A DNA stretch of 64,000 nucleotides from Hericium rajendrae (taxonomy: Eukaryota > Basidiomycota > Agaricomycetes > Russulales > Hericiaceae): contig CM065884.1 in NCBI GenBank assembly GCA_033439255.1, forward strand, positions 1,364,001-1,428,000, written 5' to 3'. The translations under genes and the position numbers were made by a program. Positions 35,409 through 47,654 of this stretch are shown here, piece after piece (the first letter of the stretch is position 1; the number at the start of each line of letters is the position of its first letter). Below the pieces are notes generated by a model that worked only from the letters and a program-made list of their open reading frames with translations, was not told the DNA's origin and did not search any database.

Positions 35409-38050
35409 ATGTCGGCTAAGAACTCCGGGCTGCAGGTTTCCAAGTCGCGCTCGCGTGCCCGGGCCTCCCGGAGCACGTCTCCCAGCTATCTTCCAGGAGG
35501 AGCCGAGAGCCTGCTGCTCCAGGACGGCGTCGTCGGCGAGCAAGCTACTGAGCTCATTCAAGAATTCGCGCACACTCGCGAATATGGTGATGAGACCGAG
35601 ATTGAAGTAGAGCATGAGCCTGCCGTCGAGAATTTGGACGACGAATACATTCTCGAGCAGCAGCGCGAGCAACGGCAGAAGTTGCCCTGGTGGAAGCGGC
35701 CATCTTCCTTGTGGTATTATTATTTTATCCTGTCAGAGATGATTTTTTCCTGATGTGTTATACCGTCCAATAGGTTCATCGTGCTTATCCCGTTCTCGAC
35801 GATAGCCACGACGGCATGTCTGGCGCCCCGTATCGAGATTTTCACGAATATCGTCTGCGATGCCTATAAGGCGCGCAGAGAACGCTTGCCGCCTGATTGG
35901 GATACCGAGCGTCTTGGGGTATCGCCTTCGGACCCAGTCAAGGACAGTATCTTGCTCTCAGCATATGCGTTTCGCGATATTCCTGTAGCCTTTGGGCCCT
36001 GGACGAATGGGGAGAAAGTGGTTGGCAGTGAGAAGGGCGGAGTCTCCCTTCGTCTGCCCAACAGCTCGTATGTGGTCGCCGATGAACCTTTTAAATGTTC
36101 GTCGGACCCGGACGTCCAGGCAGGCGTAGCAACCCTCGTGACTGGTCCGTATCATCCCCTTTGCTTCAGCTATCGCTCGTAGCTTATGTCTCGCCAATTA
36201 GGAATGGCGACCGTAATGGGTATGCTGAGCTGCTTCACGACGGGTGCATGGACTGCTGTGGGCATTTATCACCGCTCGACACGGTCCATGTCTTGACGTC
36301 TTCGGACTTACAGCTGTCTGACCGCTATGGCCGCACGCCTATCATGGGCGTTGCAGTTGTTGGACTCCTTGTGACTGACCTGGTCTTTATTGTGGTCACA
36401 AAGTTTCCTAGGCATGTTCCTGGTGGTCATTGGGCTTATTTTTACGGAGCAATTTTCGAGGGCTGTCTTGGGGGTGAGTAGCCAGTAAATGACATGCCCC
36501 GGTCATCAATTAAGCACTACGCGTAAAGGGATGACTACTTCAATTGCCGTTGTTCACGCATATCTGGCCGACTGCACCACTCCTGCGTCTCGGTATGCCC
36601 TTTCTCTCTAAGTGCTTAGCCTGCGCTCATTCCTTCCTAGCTCGCGGGTCTTTTCTCGCTACCTTGGCCTCCTTTTTACAGGAGTAGCATTGGGCCCCAC
36701 TCTAGGCTCTATCTTAATTCGCGAAACGAAAAGCCTTATGAGCGTCTTCTACCTCGCCATCGTGGCGCACGTCGTCATGGCTTCCTGTATCTGGTTCGTC
36801 ATTCCAGAATCGCTGCTCCCCATGCAGATGGCCATTTCGCGCCGCAGACATGCTGAGGAGGTAGCGAATCGGCGAAATTCACGTGGTATCCTCTCGAGGA
36901 TGAAAGGCCTCGTTCAGTTCCTGAGTCCGCTCAGCGTGTTATCTCCCATTCCGAATGAGAAAGCTGCAAGCCCTCAGAAACAGACAAAGCTAGACTGGAA
37001 CTTGCTCTGTGTTGCGGTAGCATATGGTTGCACGACCATGTTGATGGTTAGTCTCTCGCACGATCGATACTGGCTTCCATGCTGAGCTGACTCGCACCAT
37101 TTGCAGGGAGCCACGCAATACATTTTCCAATACACCTCCGCTGTTTACGGATGGTCTTCAGAAATTGTGAGCAGGCCTTTTCCGCAATGCTACCTGTCAC
37201 TGATAGCAGGCAAAGGTTGGCTACTGGCTGAGCACCGTCGGTGCAGCCCGTGCTGTCTTTCTAACATTGATGTTACCTCGTACGTCTCGTGCCATCCATA
37301 CTCAATCGCTCGCTCCCATCTCACACATCCCTCCATCAGTCATCATCAGATTCTTCAAGCCCAAGCCGCCCGCCATCCACCTCCCAACGAGCCCTTCCGA
37401 ACCCCTCGATGCCCGCTCACGCCCCCCCGCCGTCGACGCGGCCCCCGCGCAACCCGCCGCAGAACACCACTCCCCATCCTTCGACCTCGCGCTCGCGCGC
37501 ATCTCCGTCTTCGTCGAGATCATCGCGCACACGCTGATGCTCCTCGCGCCCACGGGCCTCGCCTTCGCCGGCGCGACCGCGCTCAACGCGTTCGGCGCAG
37601 GCTTCTCACCGACCGTGCAGAGCCTCGCGCTCGAGCTGTACAAGCGCCGCGGCGGCGTCGAGACGGGCAAGCTGTTCGGCGCGCTGAGCGTCATGCAGGC
37701 GCTCGGGTATGTGTTCCCGCTCACTTCGCACCCGCTCCGAGCTGACTGCTTTGCGTGCTGCACAGGACGCAGATCCTCGGCCCGTTCGTATTCGGTGTGG
37801 TGTACATCAACACGGTCGGCACGCTTCCGCAGACGATCTTTTTCGTGCTCATCGGGCTTGTGCTCATCTCGTTCATCATGCTGATGTGCGTGCGCCTGCC
37901 GCCCGAGCTCCGCCGGCAGTGCCGGATCTCGAGGGCGAGCCTGCCGGCGTCATAGCCGGGGATCAGGGCGGCGAGGCGGAGACGCCGCTCATCCTGGTCG
38001 TGGGGGCGCCTGAAGATGAGGACGTTGGGAGGGGTCGTCGCTTGAAGTAA
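35409..38050 (+). CDS. MFS transporter with long acidic N-terminus (Ycr023c/TetA-like)
   Basis: A 12-TM major facilitator of unknown substrate. MSAKNSGLQVSKSRSRARAS starts a ~100-residue cytosolic N-terminus (ELIQEFAHTREYGDETEIEV). TM1 is WFIVLIPFSTIATTACLAPR. Next are PDVQAGVATLVT, MATVMGMLSCFTTGAWTA-L, the MFS loop 2-3 motif SDRYGRTPIMGVAVVGLLVT, YLADCTTPASRSRVFSRYLG, LFTGVALGPTLGSILIRETK, YIFQYTSAVYGWSSEIVGYW, LSTVGAARAVFLTLMLP and ELYKRRGGVETGKLFGALSV. The frame opened at 37755 stops at 37955 after ELRRQCRISRASLPAS. A one-base shift near 37920 would instead give VPDLEGEPAGVIAGDQGG and end at 38050, the likelier hydrophilic tail. About eight introns. Confidence 0.85.
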
Positions 38051-38322
38051 AGATGGCTCAGTAAATGTCCTGTCCTCGCATAGACAACGCTGGCCTTTCC
38101 GTCCATTGTATAAGCCTGTTGTCTCAATATTCGTCTTTGCTTCATATCTGTAGAGTATTCATGTTCGCTTTCTATACATGCCGTACCATAGATCTTCGCT
38201 CCGCCCGTGTCGTGTAGCAGATAATGATAAATATATTCCTCCAATACCAAAACTAACATAAACAAAACAAGATAAAAAGCGCGCCATCTACATATCTAAG
38301 CCGTAAACAAAGGCGAGGCAAA

Positions 38323-39832
38323 TCACACATGGTTCGGCGCGCCCTGTGAGGGCGCAGGCCGCCCGCGCCACCACGTCCACGCGCCGAGGCCGAGCAGAAA
38401 GTTGCCGACGCCGAACGCGGCGCTGCCCGCGCCGATAACGACGAGGAACCACCAGCAGAAGCCGACGATGCGATCGAGGATGCGGCCCGCGTAGCGCTTG
38501 AGCATGGCGAGGGGATCGGGCGCGGGTGGAAGCCGTACGGGAGCTGGAGAGGGGGATGACGGGGCGCGGCTGTGGCGCGGGGAGGAGGAGCAGGGAGACG
38601 ATGGGTTTCTGTGGGGATGTCAGTGGGTAGGAAGGAGGAAGGCGATGGGGAGGGCGCACGTGGTCTGAGAACGTGTAGGACGGGATGGAGGTGTAGAGGA
38701 CGTTCGTGATGGCGCTCTGGTCTGGGGTATCTGGGGAGTCCATATATGTAGTGTAGAGTATCCTGTCCGTCCACGACGGCGCTCGCTGCGGGCTGGCACA
38801 ACAACCAGCATGGATACGTCATATAGACGTGCGGAGGTGGGAAGGTCGCGACGCACTTGTATTTATCGACTTCACCCATGATGCATTTGTAGCTGCACTT
38901 GAACCGCCAGAAGTCGCCTTCGCGAAGGGCGGTGAAGCACGTGCCCTTCTTGCGCTGGTCGAGTAGCTGGTCGAACTCTTTAAGGTCGCTGCGGCCTTCT
39001 TCGGTTGACAGCGCGGCGTTGAGGTCCGCGCGGTTCGCTCTCCCTGCGTAGGGATGCGAATTGGGCAGCGACAAGCGGAAGTTGAGATCGCCGAGAAAGA
39101 AGAGGTGCGAGGTGGTGTACATGGTCGTGTTGGCTGTGGACGCGGAACCGGGGAGCGGTGAGAAGAGCAGCGAGCTGACGATGTAGTGGTAGTCCGCGAC
39201 GCGGTACAAGACTTTGGACTCGTGTGCCGTGAGATGCACACAGACGAATCTGATGGGCGTTAGTACGCGCTGGACGCGGACGGCGGAAGGCTCACGTGTA
39301 GACCTCGCCGGGGCTATCGGGGTCTGGCGCGACACGAAAGCGCACGCCGACCGCACCCTTGTTGCCCATGTACAGGGGCCCGCACCCAGTCCACGACGTC
39401 TCTACCTCACGTACGTGGCGCGCGATGCCATCGTCCTTGGCGTAGACTAGCAGCGCGACGCCAACGTTAACTATCTGCGCGACGAGTGAGTAGCTCTCTT
39501 TATTCGGCGCGTGTTCCTCGATTTGCGAGAGAATGAGCGCGCTCCTGCTCTCAATGACCGTGCGCGAGAGCCCAGCAACTGGCGTGGGGCGCATCAGACA
39601 GTATGAGAGGGCTCAACTGGACGTGCTTACGGCCGAGATGGAGGGGGAGCAGCTCTTGGAAACCGACAGCAACGATGTCGGGCGCGCGTGGTTCCCGCGC
39701 GAGGAAGTTGGACACCTCCAATGTGGGAGATAGCCAGTCGACGAGGTCCTGGGGCACACCGTGCAGCCCTTGTAGAGCAGTATTGTACGAGGCGATTTGG
39801 ACGAGCGGTCTGTCGTCCATAGGAGATGGCAT
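38323..39832 (-). CDS. Inositol polyphosphate 5-phosphatase with C-terminal membrane anchor (apparent frameshifts)
   Basis: Removes the 5-phosphate from PI(4,5)P2 or soluble inositol phosphates. The ATG at 39832 starts MPSPMDDRPLVQIASYNTAL. Family motifs follow: IVAVGFQELLPLHLG, YMGNKGAVGVRF, FVCVHLTAHESKV, HLFFLGDLNFRLSLPNSH, CFTALREGDFWRFKCSYK, RAPSWTDRILYTTYMDS and YTFSDH-KPIVSLL (an intron splits SDH/KP). The tail changes frame near 38580, reaching PAPVRLPPAPDPLAMLKRYA and a hydrophobic segment FCWWFLVVIGAGSAAFGVGN near the C-terminus (TGA 38325-38323). That is a tail anchor like the ER-anchored Inp54 class. A second one-base slip lies at the splice before RAPSWTD (about 38790). Confidence 0.9.
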
Positions 39833-40199
39833 TGCTGTAGATGCGCTACGCGTATGTTGCGAGTCGCGGTATAAGGCCAAGACGGAATAGCCCAACAAAG
39901 GCTTGGCTTGCAACTCTGCTGTTCCCCACCTCTCGTCTACGGCGTCGACGTTGTTGGAGTCGGTGCCCGAGGCCGTGCGGGGTAATGGCGCGCAGGCGGG
40001 GTAAGGATAGGGAAAGTGCCGTTAGCGCCGAGACTGGTCGCGTCACAGGCGCGTCCTGCGCGTCTGCTCACCCGTCCAGCTGAGTGCAACCCGAAGCACG
40101 CCGTACACAACATCTCCTATCACCTCTCTTCGCCCTTTCATGTCCTTATACCTTCGGAACCGCAATTAATCTCTCTGTCCCATCGTCACGACCACAGAA
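39833..40199. promoter_or_regulatory. Divergent promoter, 5-phosphatase / acyltransferase
   Basis: 367 bp between two ATGs on opposite strands, both lipid-metabolism genes. No specific factor site is claimed. Confidence 0.45.
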
Positions 40200-43059
40200 A
40201 TGGCTACTTCGCTATCCTCTGCCGACTTGGTCTACGACACTGCTCTTTTGTTCTGGAGGACCGTGGTCAATATATTCTTCAGGGAGGTCCGACCCAGAGG
40301 GGCGTTTCCATATTCCTCGCTCAGGGCCCGTAATATTTGTAGGCGCGCCGCATCATAATCAAGTGCGTATGCATTTCCGTGTGCGGGCCACCAATGACTG
40401 ACCGACATGTCCCGATTAGTTTCTCGACCCTCTGTTATTGACATTGGAAGTCCACCGAGAAACCCGGCGCAGGGTCGCGTTTCTCATTGCTGCGAAGAGC
40501 ATGAAGAGGCGGGCAATTGGCTTCTTTGCCAGACTCATGTCAAGCAGTGTGTACAGAGTCTTGTTCACGTTCGTAACACTCACGTTCTCTGCAGTCCCCG
40601 TCGCACGTGCCGCAGATGATGCTCGACCTGGTACAGGACGCGTCTGGTTATCTGAGGATGATCCCTGTCTCGTCCTCGGAGATGGAACGAAGTTCACGGA
40701 GGAATTCACCCCTAAAATGCAAGTTATGCTCTCAAAAGCTGTTGGCTCTGTCGTCGCCGAAGTAGTGGAAGTTCTCTCTGATACTGAGCTGAGAATAAAG
40801 AAAGAGTTCGGCGGCGATAGTGGCAAAGGCACGACACGGATACGTGAAAAGTATGAGGAGCTCAAGGAGCAGGGTGTCGAAGGCTTGGACTTCAAGCGCT
40901 TGCCCTTTGTCGACCAGCAGGACATGTACCGTCATGTCTACCAGCGACTTACCGAAGGGGGCTGTATCGGCATCTTTCCAGAAGGTTTGTGCCCTGGTTT
41001 TCATACTTCATGATCCTGCCGCCGACGCTCATCGTGAAATCACCAGGCGGCAGTCACGATCGTACAGACCTTCTGCCTCTCAAGGCAGGCGTGTCCATCA
41101 TGGCCCTTGGCGCGATGGCAAATGACCCGAACGTGAAAGTCCAAATCGTACCCGTTGGCCTGTCCTATTTCCACGCGGACAGATTCCGATCACGCGCGGT
41201 TGTCGAATTCGGCTCCGCCATGGAAGTCCCCCAGGAGTACGTTGAGATGTTCAAGCAAGGAGGCTCTCAGAAGCGGGAGGCTGTGAGCAAGCTGCTGGAA
41301 CTGATCTATGACGGCCTGAAGACCGTGACCATCCGCGCACCGGATTACGACACTCTCATGGTCAGTAATATCACGAATTACTGCTCGCTCGTGTCACACA
41401 TCTACGTGAATTCTTAAATTTGGCCACAGCTCATCCAAGCTGCACGGCGCCTATACAAGAACCCAGGGCAATATCTGACCCTCGGTCAAGTCGTAGAATT
41501 GAATAAACGTTTCCTCGCAGCATATAATCGGTTCAAAGATGAACCACGAGTTCAAGCATTACGGACTAATGTCCTGAAGTACAATCGCCTTGTCCGAGAT
41601 TTGGGCTTGCGGGACCACCAGGTTTATCTTCCGAGTGATTCTTCTGTTCACGTGTTAATGATGTTCTCAGGTTCCCATAGCGCAGAAGGCTAGCTGGAAA
41701 ACATTGGGTCTTTTCCTGTACAGGCTGGGTCTTCTCATGGTTTGGACACTTCTGGCGCTCCCAGGAGTCATACTCAACGGCCCGGTATTCCTGATTGCCT
41801 CCATCGTATCGCGACAGAAAGCCAAAGGTGCCTTCTATTTTCCGCCGCTCTACTTCTTTGACTAAAAGGTTGCATTTGCAGAAGCGCTGGCTGCTTCTGT
41901 CGTGAAAGTGGCAGGTCGTGACGTGCTTGCGACTTGGAAAGTCCTTATCTCGCTCGGAATTGCACCCTTGTTGTATGGGTTCTACGCATTTTTGGCCGCT
42001 GTCGTCGTTATCAGGGCCGATGTTCCTTGGCAATGGAGAATATGGGCTCCGATCCAGGTGATCGTGGCGCTCCCCTTCATTGGCTTTGCAGCCTTGAAGT
42101 TCGGAGAAGCTGGCATGGACGTGCTCAAGTGCGCCTGCCACACTTTTGCATTCATCCGATGACTCAAGGACTTCATTTAGATCATTGCCGCCGCTCGTCG
42201 TTGCACTCTTGCCTGGACAGCAACGCTCGCTCAACCGACTCAAGCGAATGCGACTCGAACTCAGCAACGAGCTGGCTGAGGTCATAAATGAATTTGGTCC
42301 GAAGATGTATGAAGACTTCGACAAGGTGCTTCTGCCTCCTTTATCGTAATCTGCCCACTAAATCTTTCATTTGATGGAGCAGTTTCGCATGCTCGCGCCT
42401 GCCTCCAGCGCGCCGCCGTCGTCCGGCGCCCCAGGGATCTGGCGGCGGAAGAGCAGTGTCGGTGCGGTGGATGCGCAAGGCGACCTGCTTGTACACCCCA
42501 TGGTGCGTTTCGTACGTCACGCCGAGGCTTCCGTCTCACACGCGGCTATCTCAGACTTGGCTGGACGAACGTTTGTTTGGATGGAGTCGCAGTGCCCAGC
42601 GCGGGACGAGCGCATGGGCGGGCGCCACGCGCAGCGAGGACATCAGCCGCGCGGCCACGCCGGACGCGTCTGATGAAGAAGATGCTGGCGATTACGACGA
42701 TGTGCTTGGCCTTTTACCCTCTGACGACGCCGATCGGCACCGCGCACGCAGCAAGCCGAGCTCGTATGCAGATCTGCAGAAGCTCCGGATAGCCGGCGAC
42801 GCAGGGCGGGCCCAAGGAGGCGCCGTCCCCCTCGCCCTCGCCCTCGCCGCGGGAGTCTCCCATGCAGACCAGCGTGTCTTCGTTGGAGACAGGCATGTCG
42901 GGCGGCGATGGCCTGCAACATCGCGATAGGGCGCGGAAGGCGAGTCTGTCGGACATGGTGCCGGTGACACGCATTGGGGAGTTGGACCGCCAGGAGCCCT
43001 TCAAGGAGTGCACCGAAGACCTCAACAAGGAAATTGAGATGGGGCGGAAGACGCAATGA
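40200..43059 (+). CDS. Glycerol-3-phosphate/DHAP acyltransferase (Sct1/Gpt2 type), two apparent frameshifts
   Basis: The first step of glycerolipid synthesis, in the ER membrane. The ATG at 40200 reads MATSLSSADLVYDTALLFWR. An extra C at 40308-40309 breaks RPRGAF from HIPRSGPVIFVGAP. Acyltransferase block I is HHNQ-FLDPLLL, block III IFPEG-GSHDRTDLLPLKAG, block IV VQIVPVGLSYFH. Also seen: IPVARAADDARPGTGRVW, VDQQDMYRHVYQRL, a C-terminal TM pair (LGLLMVWTLLALPGVILNGP, IAPLLYGFYAFLAAVVVIRA) and MRLELSNELAEVINEFGPKM. The disordered tail (DASDEEDAGDYDD) slips frame near 42790 into an SPSPSPSP run and ends LDRQEPFKECTEDLNKEIEM (TGA 43057-43059). Confidence 0.92.
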
Positions 43060-44260
43060 GCAGGGCGGGCTCGGGAGTTGGGACATCCTGCGATGCGCGC
43101 TGCGTTCCACGACACGACACAGGCATGTACATAGCGTCCGGACGTTACATAGTTATCGCAGATCCGCACGGCATGGATCAGCTCCGCCGCGCACATGCGG
43201 GACACACGTTCTCGCCGGCGACGGGACGATGCGCGCGATTATTATATTATGCTGGCAATCCCCGGATTTCGATGAACAGATTTTGTCTGAGGTAGAACTT
43301 GGAGAATTCCATGCCGCAATTCGTGCACCTGCATTGCGGCGGGGGTGAGGACAGGAACGCAGCGAATGTAGCCCGGCCTACCTCAGGTCGCTCGTCTCGT
43401 TGTAGTACTGTAGTCAAGTTCCTGAGCGTCGGTACTAACGACGAACTGTAGCACGCCGACGTACCTGTATTTGGGTGCACCCACCTTGTTTAGCCTTGTA
43501 ACTTCCAAGGGCTTCCTCTCCTAGATCCATGCAGCGGATTTCCCGCTGCACACTCTGAATCAACACGCAGCGATAGGCGGAAATCGAAATCTTACAGTAA
43601 TCGAGTAGCCCCCGGACGCCCTGGCACGATCTTGATCAGCCACAGGCCTGCATGTACGGCAGGGAGCACTCACGGAATATGTTTAGTGATCACGTAGATA
43701 GGCGTGCCACGCATGGATCCGCATTTTTCGACAAGGAGGTACGGTTCTGCTGAGCCTGAAGCGTTCGAAGACATGCACGGGCGTTTGGTGCCTAGGATGG
43801 ACGCAGAACTGCCCCGCGCACTCCCGTTTTTAGTCGATCTTCATTCACACATAGACGCCGGTGGGGGTAGATAGCCCATCGCTGCTTCACCCGCCTTCGC
43901 GCCAATCTGCGCAGGTGCGCGGACGAAACGAGTGTTTTCAGCCCTGCTGCCTGGTCAAGGTCCGCACAAGATAAGAAGAGACGTATCGCGGCATATGACT
44001 CGGCTGGCAACATAGTCGGGGGATTCAGCTGATCGCGAGCGTTCGAACTGAACCTCTCAGATACGATTCGGATCCTGCATCCGGCCGAAGGTCGGCGGTG
44101 GCACACAATAACCTCGAGTTGCAGGCGGTCCACAAGGTCCCATATGATTGAGTCCCTTCATGGAAGCACAAAGAACAGCTCACGTGGACGGGCAGCAGGA
44201 CAAATAGGTCCAACAATTGCACGGTGAGTACAGATGTTGCACAACACGTAGATATCAATG
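43060..44260. other. Convergent region, about 1.2 kb, no gene recognised
   Basis: Between the acyltransferase stop and the MAP1 stop. Reading frames on the - strand at 43247-43480 (with PPPQCRCTNCGMEF) and 43792-44133 are open but match nothing I know and show no splice logic. Longer than needed for two 3' UTRs. Confidence 0.4.
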
Positions 44261-46195
44261 TTACAATTCCCTGGGAGTCCCGGCTGTCAGCACATCAACA
44301 CCTGTTTCAGTAATCCTAGGAGAAGGGTCAGCGGGATTATTCGGAAAAAACGCCTGGGGGATACGTACAGCAGCGTCTCCTCGAATTGTGCGCTTCTCTT
44401 TCCATCGGTCGTCGTAGCGGTCCAGTTATCCGGCCAATGGTTCTCCTCCCATGCAGTACCAAGATTGATCATCTGGTGCAAAGACCTAATCAGATAAAAT
44501 CGCCTTCTCAGATGATCGGTCCACTGACTGGTTCGATAGTGAAGCACTTCGAAGAACGACGTCAGTCTTTGCGGCCAAATATATGCCGGATCACGCACCA
44601 TGCCCGGCTTCATGGTTCCTACGGCCTTGTTTTTGGCGTAATGCGGGACGTTGGGTGAACAATGGAACAGGTCATTGATCCCATGCCCAGTGTATGTTCG
44701 CACGACGGAACATTGGTTTGCGCGCGCTATGGGTTCGCTGGGGCAATATATGAGCAAGCTCTTCGTGTTTGCCATATGACCAGGTTGGGCCTACATCGTT
44801 TTTCCGAGGTCGCGGAAGAGCGCACCAGGCTTGCAGAGTTTGATGGCCTCGTCCAAGCACTGCCGTGCGGTGCGAATGACTCTCTTGGAGTCGTCATCTA
44901 TGTTACCAACGGCGTAGGTCTCGTTCAGGTCCCCATGGAAGCCTATGATTGTGGAGCGATGAGAACCCAACGGAGATATCGAGAAGCACAGCGCATATAC
45001 CGTCATAAAATAGCGTCACATCTATGGAAGGTGAACAAATAATATTTTTCTTCACTCGAATTGAACTTACCGATATTGATGATATCGCCCTCTACGAGCT
45101 TCCACTGGTCGGGTATTCCGTGGCAGATTGCCTCATTTACGGAGCTAGAGCCAGACACATGTCAAAATGCGACAAGCAGGGCAACCAGTCTAGAAACCTA
45201 CGTGCAAACGGATTTGGGGAAATGTCGATAATTAAGTGGGGAAGGGTAGGCGTTGCGGTCGATGCACGCTTGGTGAACAACGGCGTCTATTTCGTCCGTA
45301 GTGACACCGGGTCGGACATGCGATGCAGCGAGGTCAAGGACTTCTCTAGCGAGCTGCGGGGAAAAGGTGAGTTCGCCCATCCTCGGCGCATCCAGCGCTT
45401 GCAAAGCGCCAATCGCCCAGGTAACAGATGGGGCGAGATCCGACAGCATTGCAAGACGCTAGGCTGCATGCAAAGTTTTCAAAACGTACTCTGCAGACAG
45501 TCCTCATTTTCTCTTGTTCTTCCTGGCTCAAAATGCGGGGCGGCTGACCAGCGCGTCTATTCTCAGATACTGGTATCGCTGCAAGAAGAGAGAGTAGTCA
45601 ATGGTGGCTTACAGGGCCGTCTTGAAGTCACGAACAGATTTCATGAGCCTACCCTCGTCCGCATAGTCGGGCCTTGGTATGTGGGCGGGCACCCTTCTAG
45701 GCGCAGACAGCGGATAAACCGGGCGCAGCGACCCAGAGAAACTGTGCATCGGAAACGGGTTGTAAGGGCCGCTCCCATCTGTGATGGACTGTCAATCGGA
45801 TAGAAGACGCGCGAAGACGAGTCAGACGGACTTTGGGCCTGCGGGGCGGCGAGCTTGTGGACGACTTTGTGCGAATGCTAGAACGCGATCAGAACACCCT
45901 GCATGTGCGACGAAACTTCCTCCGGCTTACCCCTGCAAAAATTAAGTTACCCGCGCGTCAAAATCAGGAAACTTTGTTTTTGATTGAGTAGCAGCACTTA
46001 CAATCGGCCTTGAAGCAGTCTTGGCCGCAGAAGAAGGAGCCGGTGATGCCGAGCCTAGTGAATATGATATGAGCTTTCGGCTACGGATACAGACGAGGAT
46101 GCAGCTTGCTTATGGCAGGTAGGACATTCTAAGCGCGATGGGGGGTTACCATTCGGGCATTTGGAGCTCTGGCAGTGGACGACTGCGGCAGACAT
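44261..46195 (-). CDS. map1: Methionine aminopeptidase 1
   Basis: Removes the initiator Met co-translationally at the ribosome; a di-metal enzyme. The ATG at 46195 begins [18 protein letters not shown], with the C-terminal half of the MYND-like zinc finger ([21 protein letters not shown]) on the next exon. Catalytic domain: [45 protein letters not shown], metal ligands in [40 protein letters not shown] and [14 protein letters not shown]. An 18-nt micro-exon at 44546-44529 encodes CFTIEP (Glu ligand), then [13 protein letters not shown]. It ends [18 protein letters not shown] (TAA 44263-44261). No frame breaks found. Confidence 0.95.
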
Positions 46196-46332
46196 CTCCT
46201 GGAGGATCAATGATGAACTGTATCGACAAGATGAAAAGAAACATACGGTATACACGGTGCAGACTGTTCAGCGAAATTGAGGATGAAGACTGGCATGAGT
46301 TGCCTTAGCGAGATTTCTGTTGCGGTCTGTTT

Positions 46333-46600
46333 ATGGTTGATGGTCCCAATAATTGCGAAGATCTGGATCTCGCTTCCACTCACGTGGCCTCCTCAAGCCT
46401 GAAGTCAGGCCCCCCAAATGTCAACACGCCTGCACCCCCGGCAGATATCAGCACGATACCTCCGAAGTGAGCTTCCTGCACTGCAAGGTGACGATATTCA
46501 TGATTTATGCGTTGCCATCCACGCACGCCTCAACGAGATCTGCCATCCCACATTCGAAGTCGGAATACATCAATACGATGATGAGCCCGACTCGTCGTGA
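46333..46600 (+). CDS. Possible small protein, head to head with MAP1 (one apparent frameshift)
   Basis: Not recognised. The ATG at 46333 reads MVDGPNNCEDLDLASTHVAS then GPPNVNTPAPPADISTIPP. Removing one A at 46465-46466 continues it as SELPALQGDDIHDLCVAIHA, RLNEICHPTFEVGIHQYDDE and PDSS. The result is about 88 residues, acidic, with a predicted helical second half. Both halves look like real protein and the ATG lies only 137 bp from the MAP1 start on the other strand, typical of shared promoters here. The need for a correction keeps this tentative. Confidence 0.4.
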
Positions 46601-47042
46601 TGTGCGCCGGCGCCCTTAAGGCTGAGCAACATTGCCTGAGTTTTTGGTATATATCTACATGATGGGCATAGGCAGAGCGAGAGGAAGGTAAGACTACAGG
46701 AAGGGTAAAAAGCAGGGGCTGTAGGTGTACGCTGAATAAAGTTATGTCTGAAGTAAAGAACGATGCGATATGGGGAGAGGGAAATTGCGGGCAATACATA
46801 CGGTGAAGCAAAACGGGCGACAGTGCAGAGACAAGTAAAGGAGGAGTGCAGGATTACGGAAACGGGTAAAGCATAGCAACATAGGTAAGTACGTATGCGC
46901 GACGGCAGTGTCCACAATGCGTATTAGAATGCGCAAGCGCGTGGTGCGAGAAATTAAAAGGGACAGCAAGTGAGCATTAAACAGAGCGATAGAGGCAACA
47001 GTAGGTAATAAGAAGAGAGTTCAGGGACGCACGACGATCAAA
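46601..47042. other. Convergent intergenic region
   Basis: A/G-rich 3' flank of the 47.0-kb gene; nothing else seen. Confidence 0.4.
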
Positions 47043-47654
47043 TTAACCACGCTCCAGCTTGAAGGCAACACGAGGGTCACCAGCAGCCCGGTATAGCGCC
47101 CGGTAGTGCGTCGGGCTGACGATAGTCTTCAGCATCTGCTCGTGCGACGTGACCCATTCCATTGGCGGCAGCCCGCGAATGGTGCGGAGGCAGCCGTCTC
47201 CCGGTACGTGCTCCTCCTTGACGAGGACGACGAGACCGGTGAGGAGGCATTGGAGGAGATGAAGGAGGTCGGAGATGGGAGGGACTGTGTGTCGCATGTA
47301 GAAGAAGACGGCGCTGTGGAAGATCATCTCCCACTGCACGCGCCGGTCTGGGCTGAAGAACGACGACGCGTTCGCAGGGATATGGAGTCGGAGAGTGGGG
47401 GAGCGTGCGATGCCCGCGAGCTGTGGGTTGGGGCATTCGATGGAGAAGAGCATGCGAGAGTCGGGAGGGTGAATTTCGCGCCAGCCATGCTGCTGCACGA
47501 GCGTGTTTTTGAGTCGAAGGAGCCAACGGTGGGCACGGGCATAGTTCGTGCCAAGCGCGTCGGCGGTGGTGAGGGGAATGCCTGTGCGGCGGGCCCAATC
47601 GTCCATATTTTGCACGCTGTTGGAAAACACCAGCTCCGGTGGTGGGCTAGACAT
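47043..47654 (-). CDS. Unrecognised single-exon protein, 203 residues
   Basis: Not recognised. One uninterrupted frame from ATG 47654 to TAA 47045-47043: MSSPPPELVFSNSVQNMDDW, ARRTGIPLTTADALGTNYAR, WLLRLKNTLVQQHGWREIHP, RRVQWEMIFHSAVFFYMRHT, a Leu-rich hydrophobic stretch LLHLLQCLLTGLVVLVK, and a basic end RALYRAAGDPRVAFKLERG. It is soluble or peripherally membrane-bound; there is no signal peptide. Lack of introns is unusual for this neighbourhood. The + strand frame of similar length (47106-47663) is arginine/glutamate-biased and looks like the shadow. Confidence 0.6.
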   Translation of the reverse strand: MSSPPPELVFSNSVQNMDDWARRTGIPLTTADALGTNYARAHRWLLRLKNTLVQQHGWREIHPPDSRMLFSIECPNPQLAGIARSPTLRLHIPANASSFFSPDRRVQWEMIFHSAVFFYMRHTVPPISDLLHLLQCLLTGLVVLVKEEHVPGDGCLRTIRGLPPMEWVTSHEQMLKTIVSPTHYRALYRAAGDPRVAFKLERG

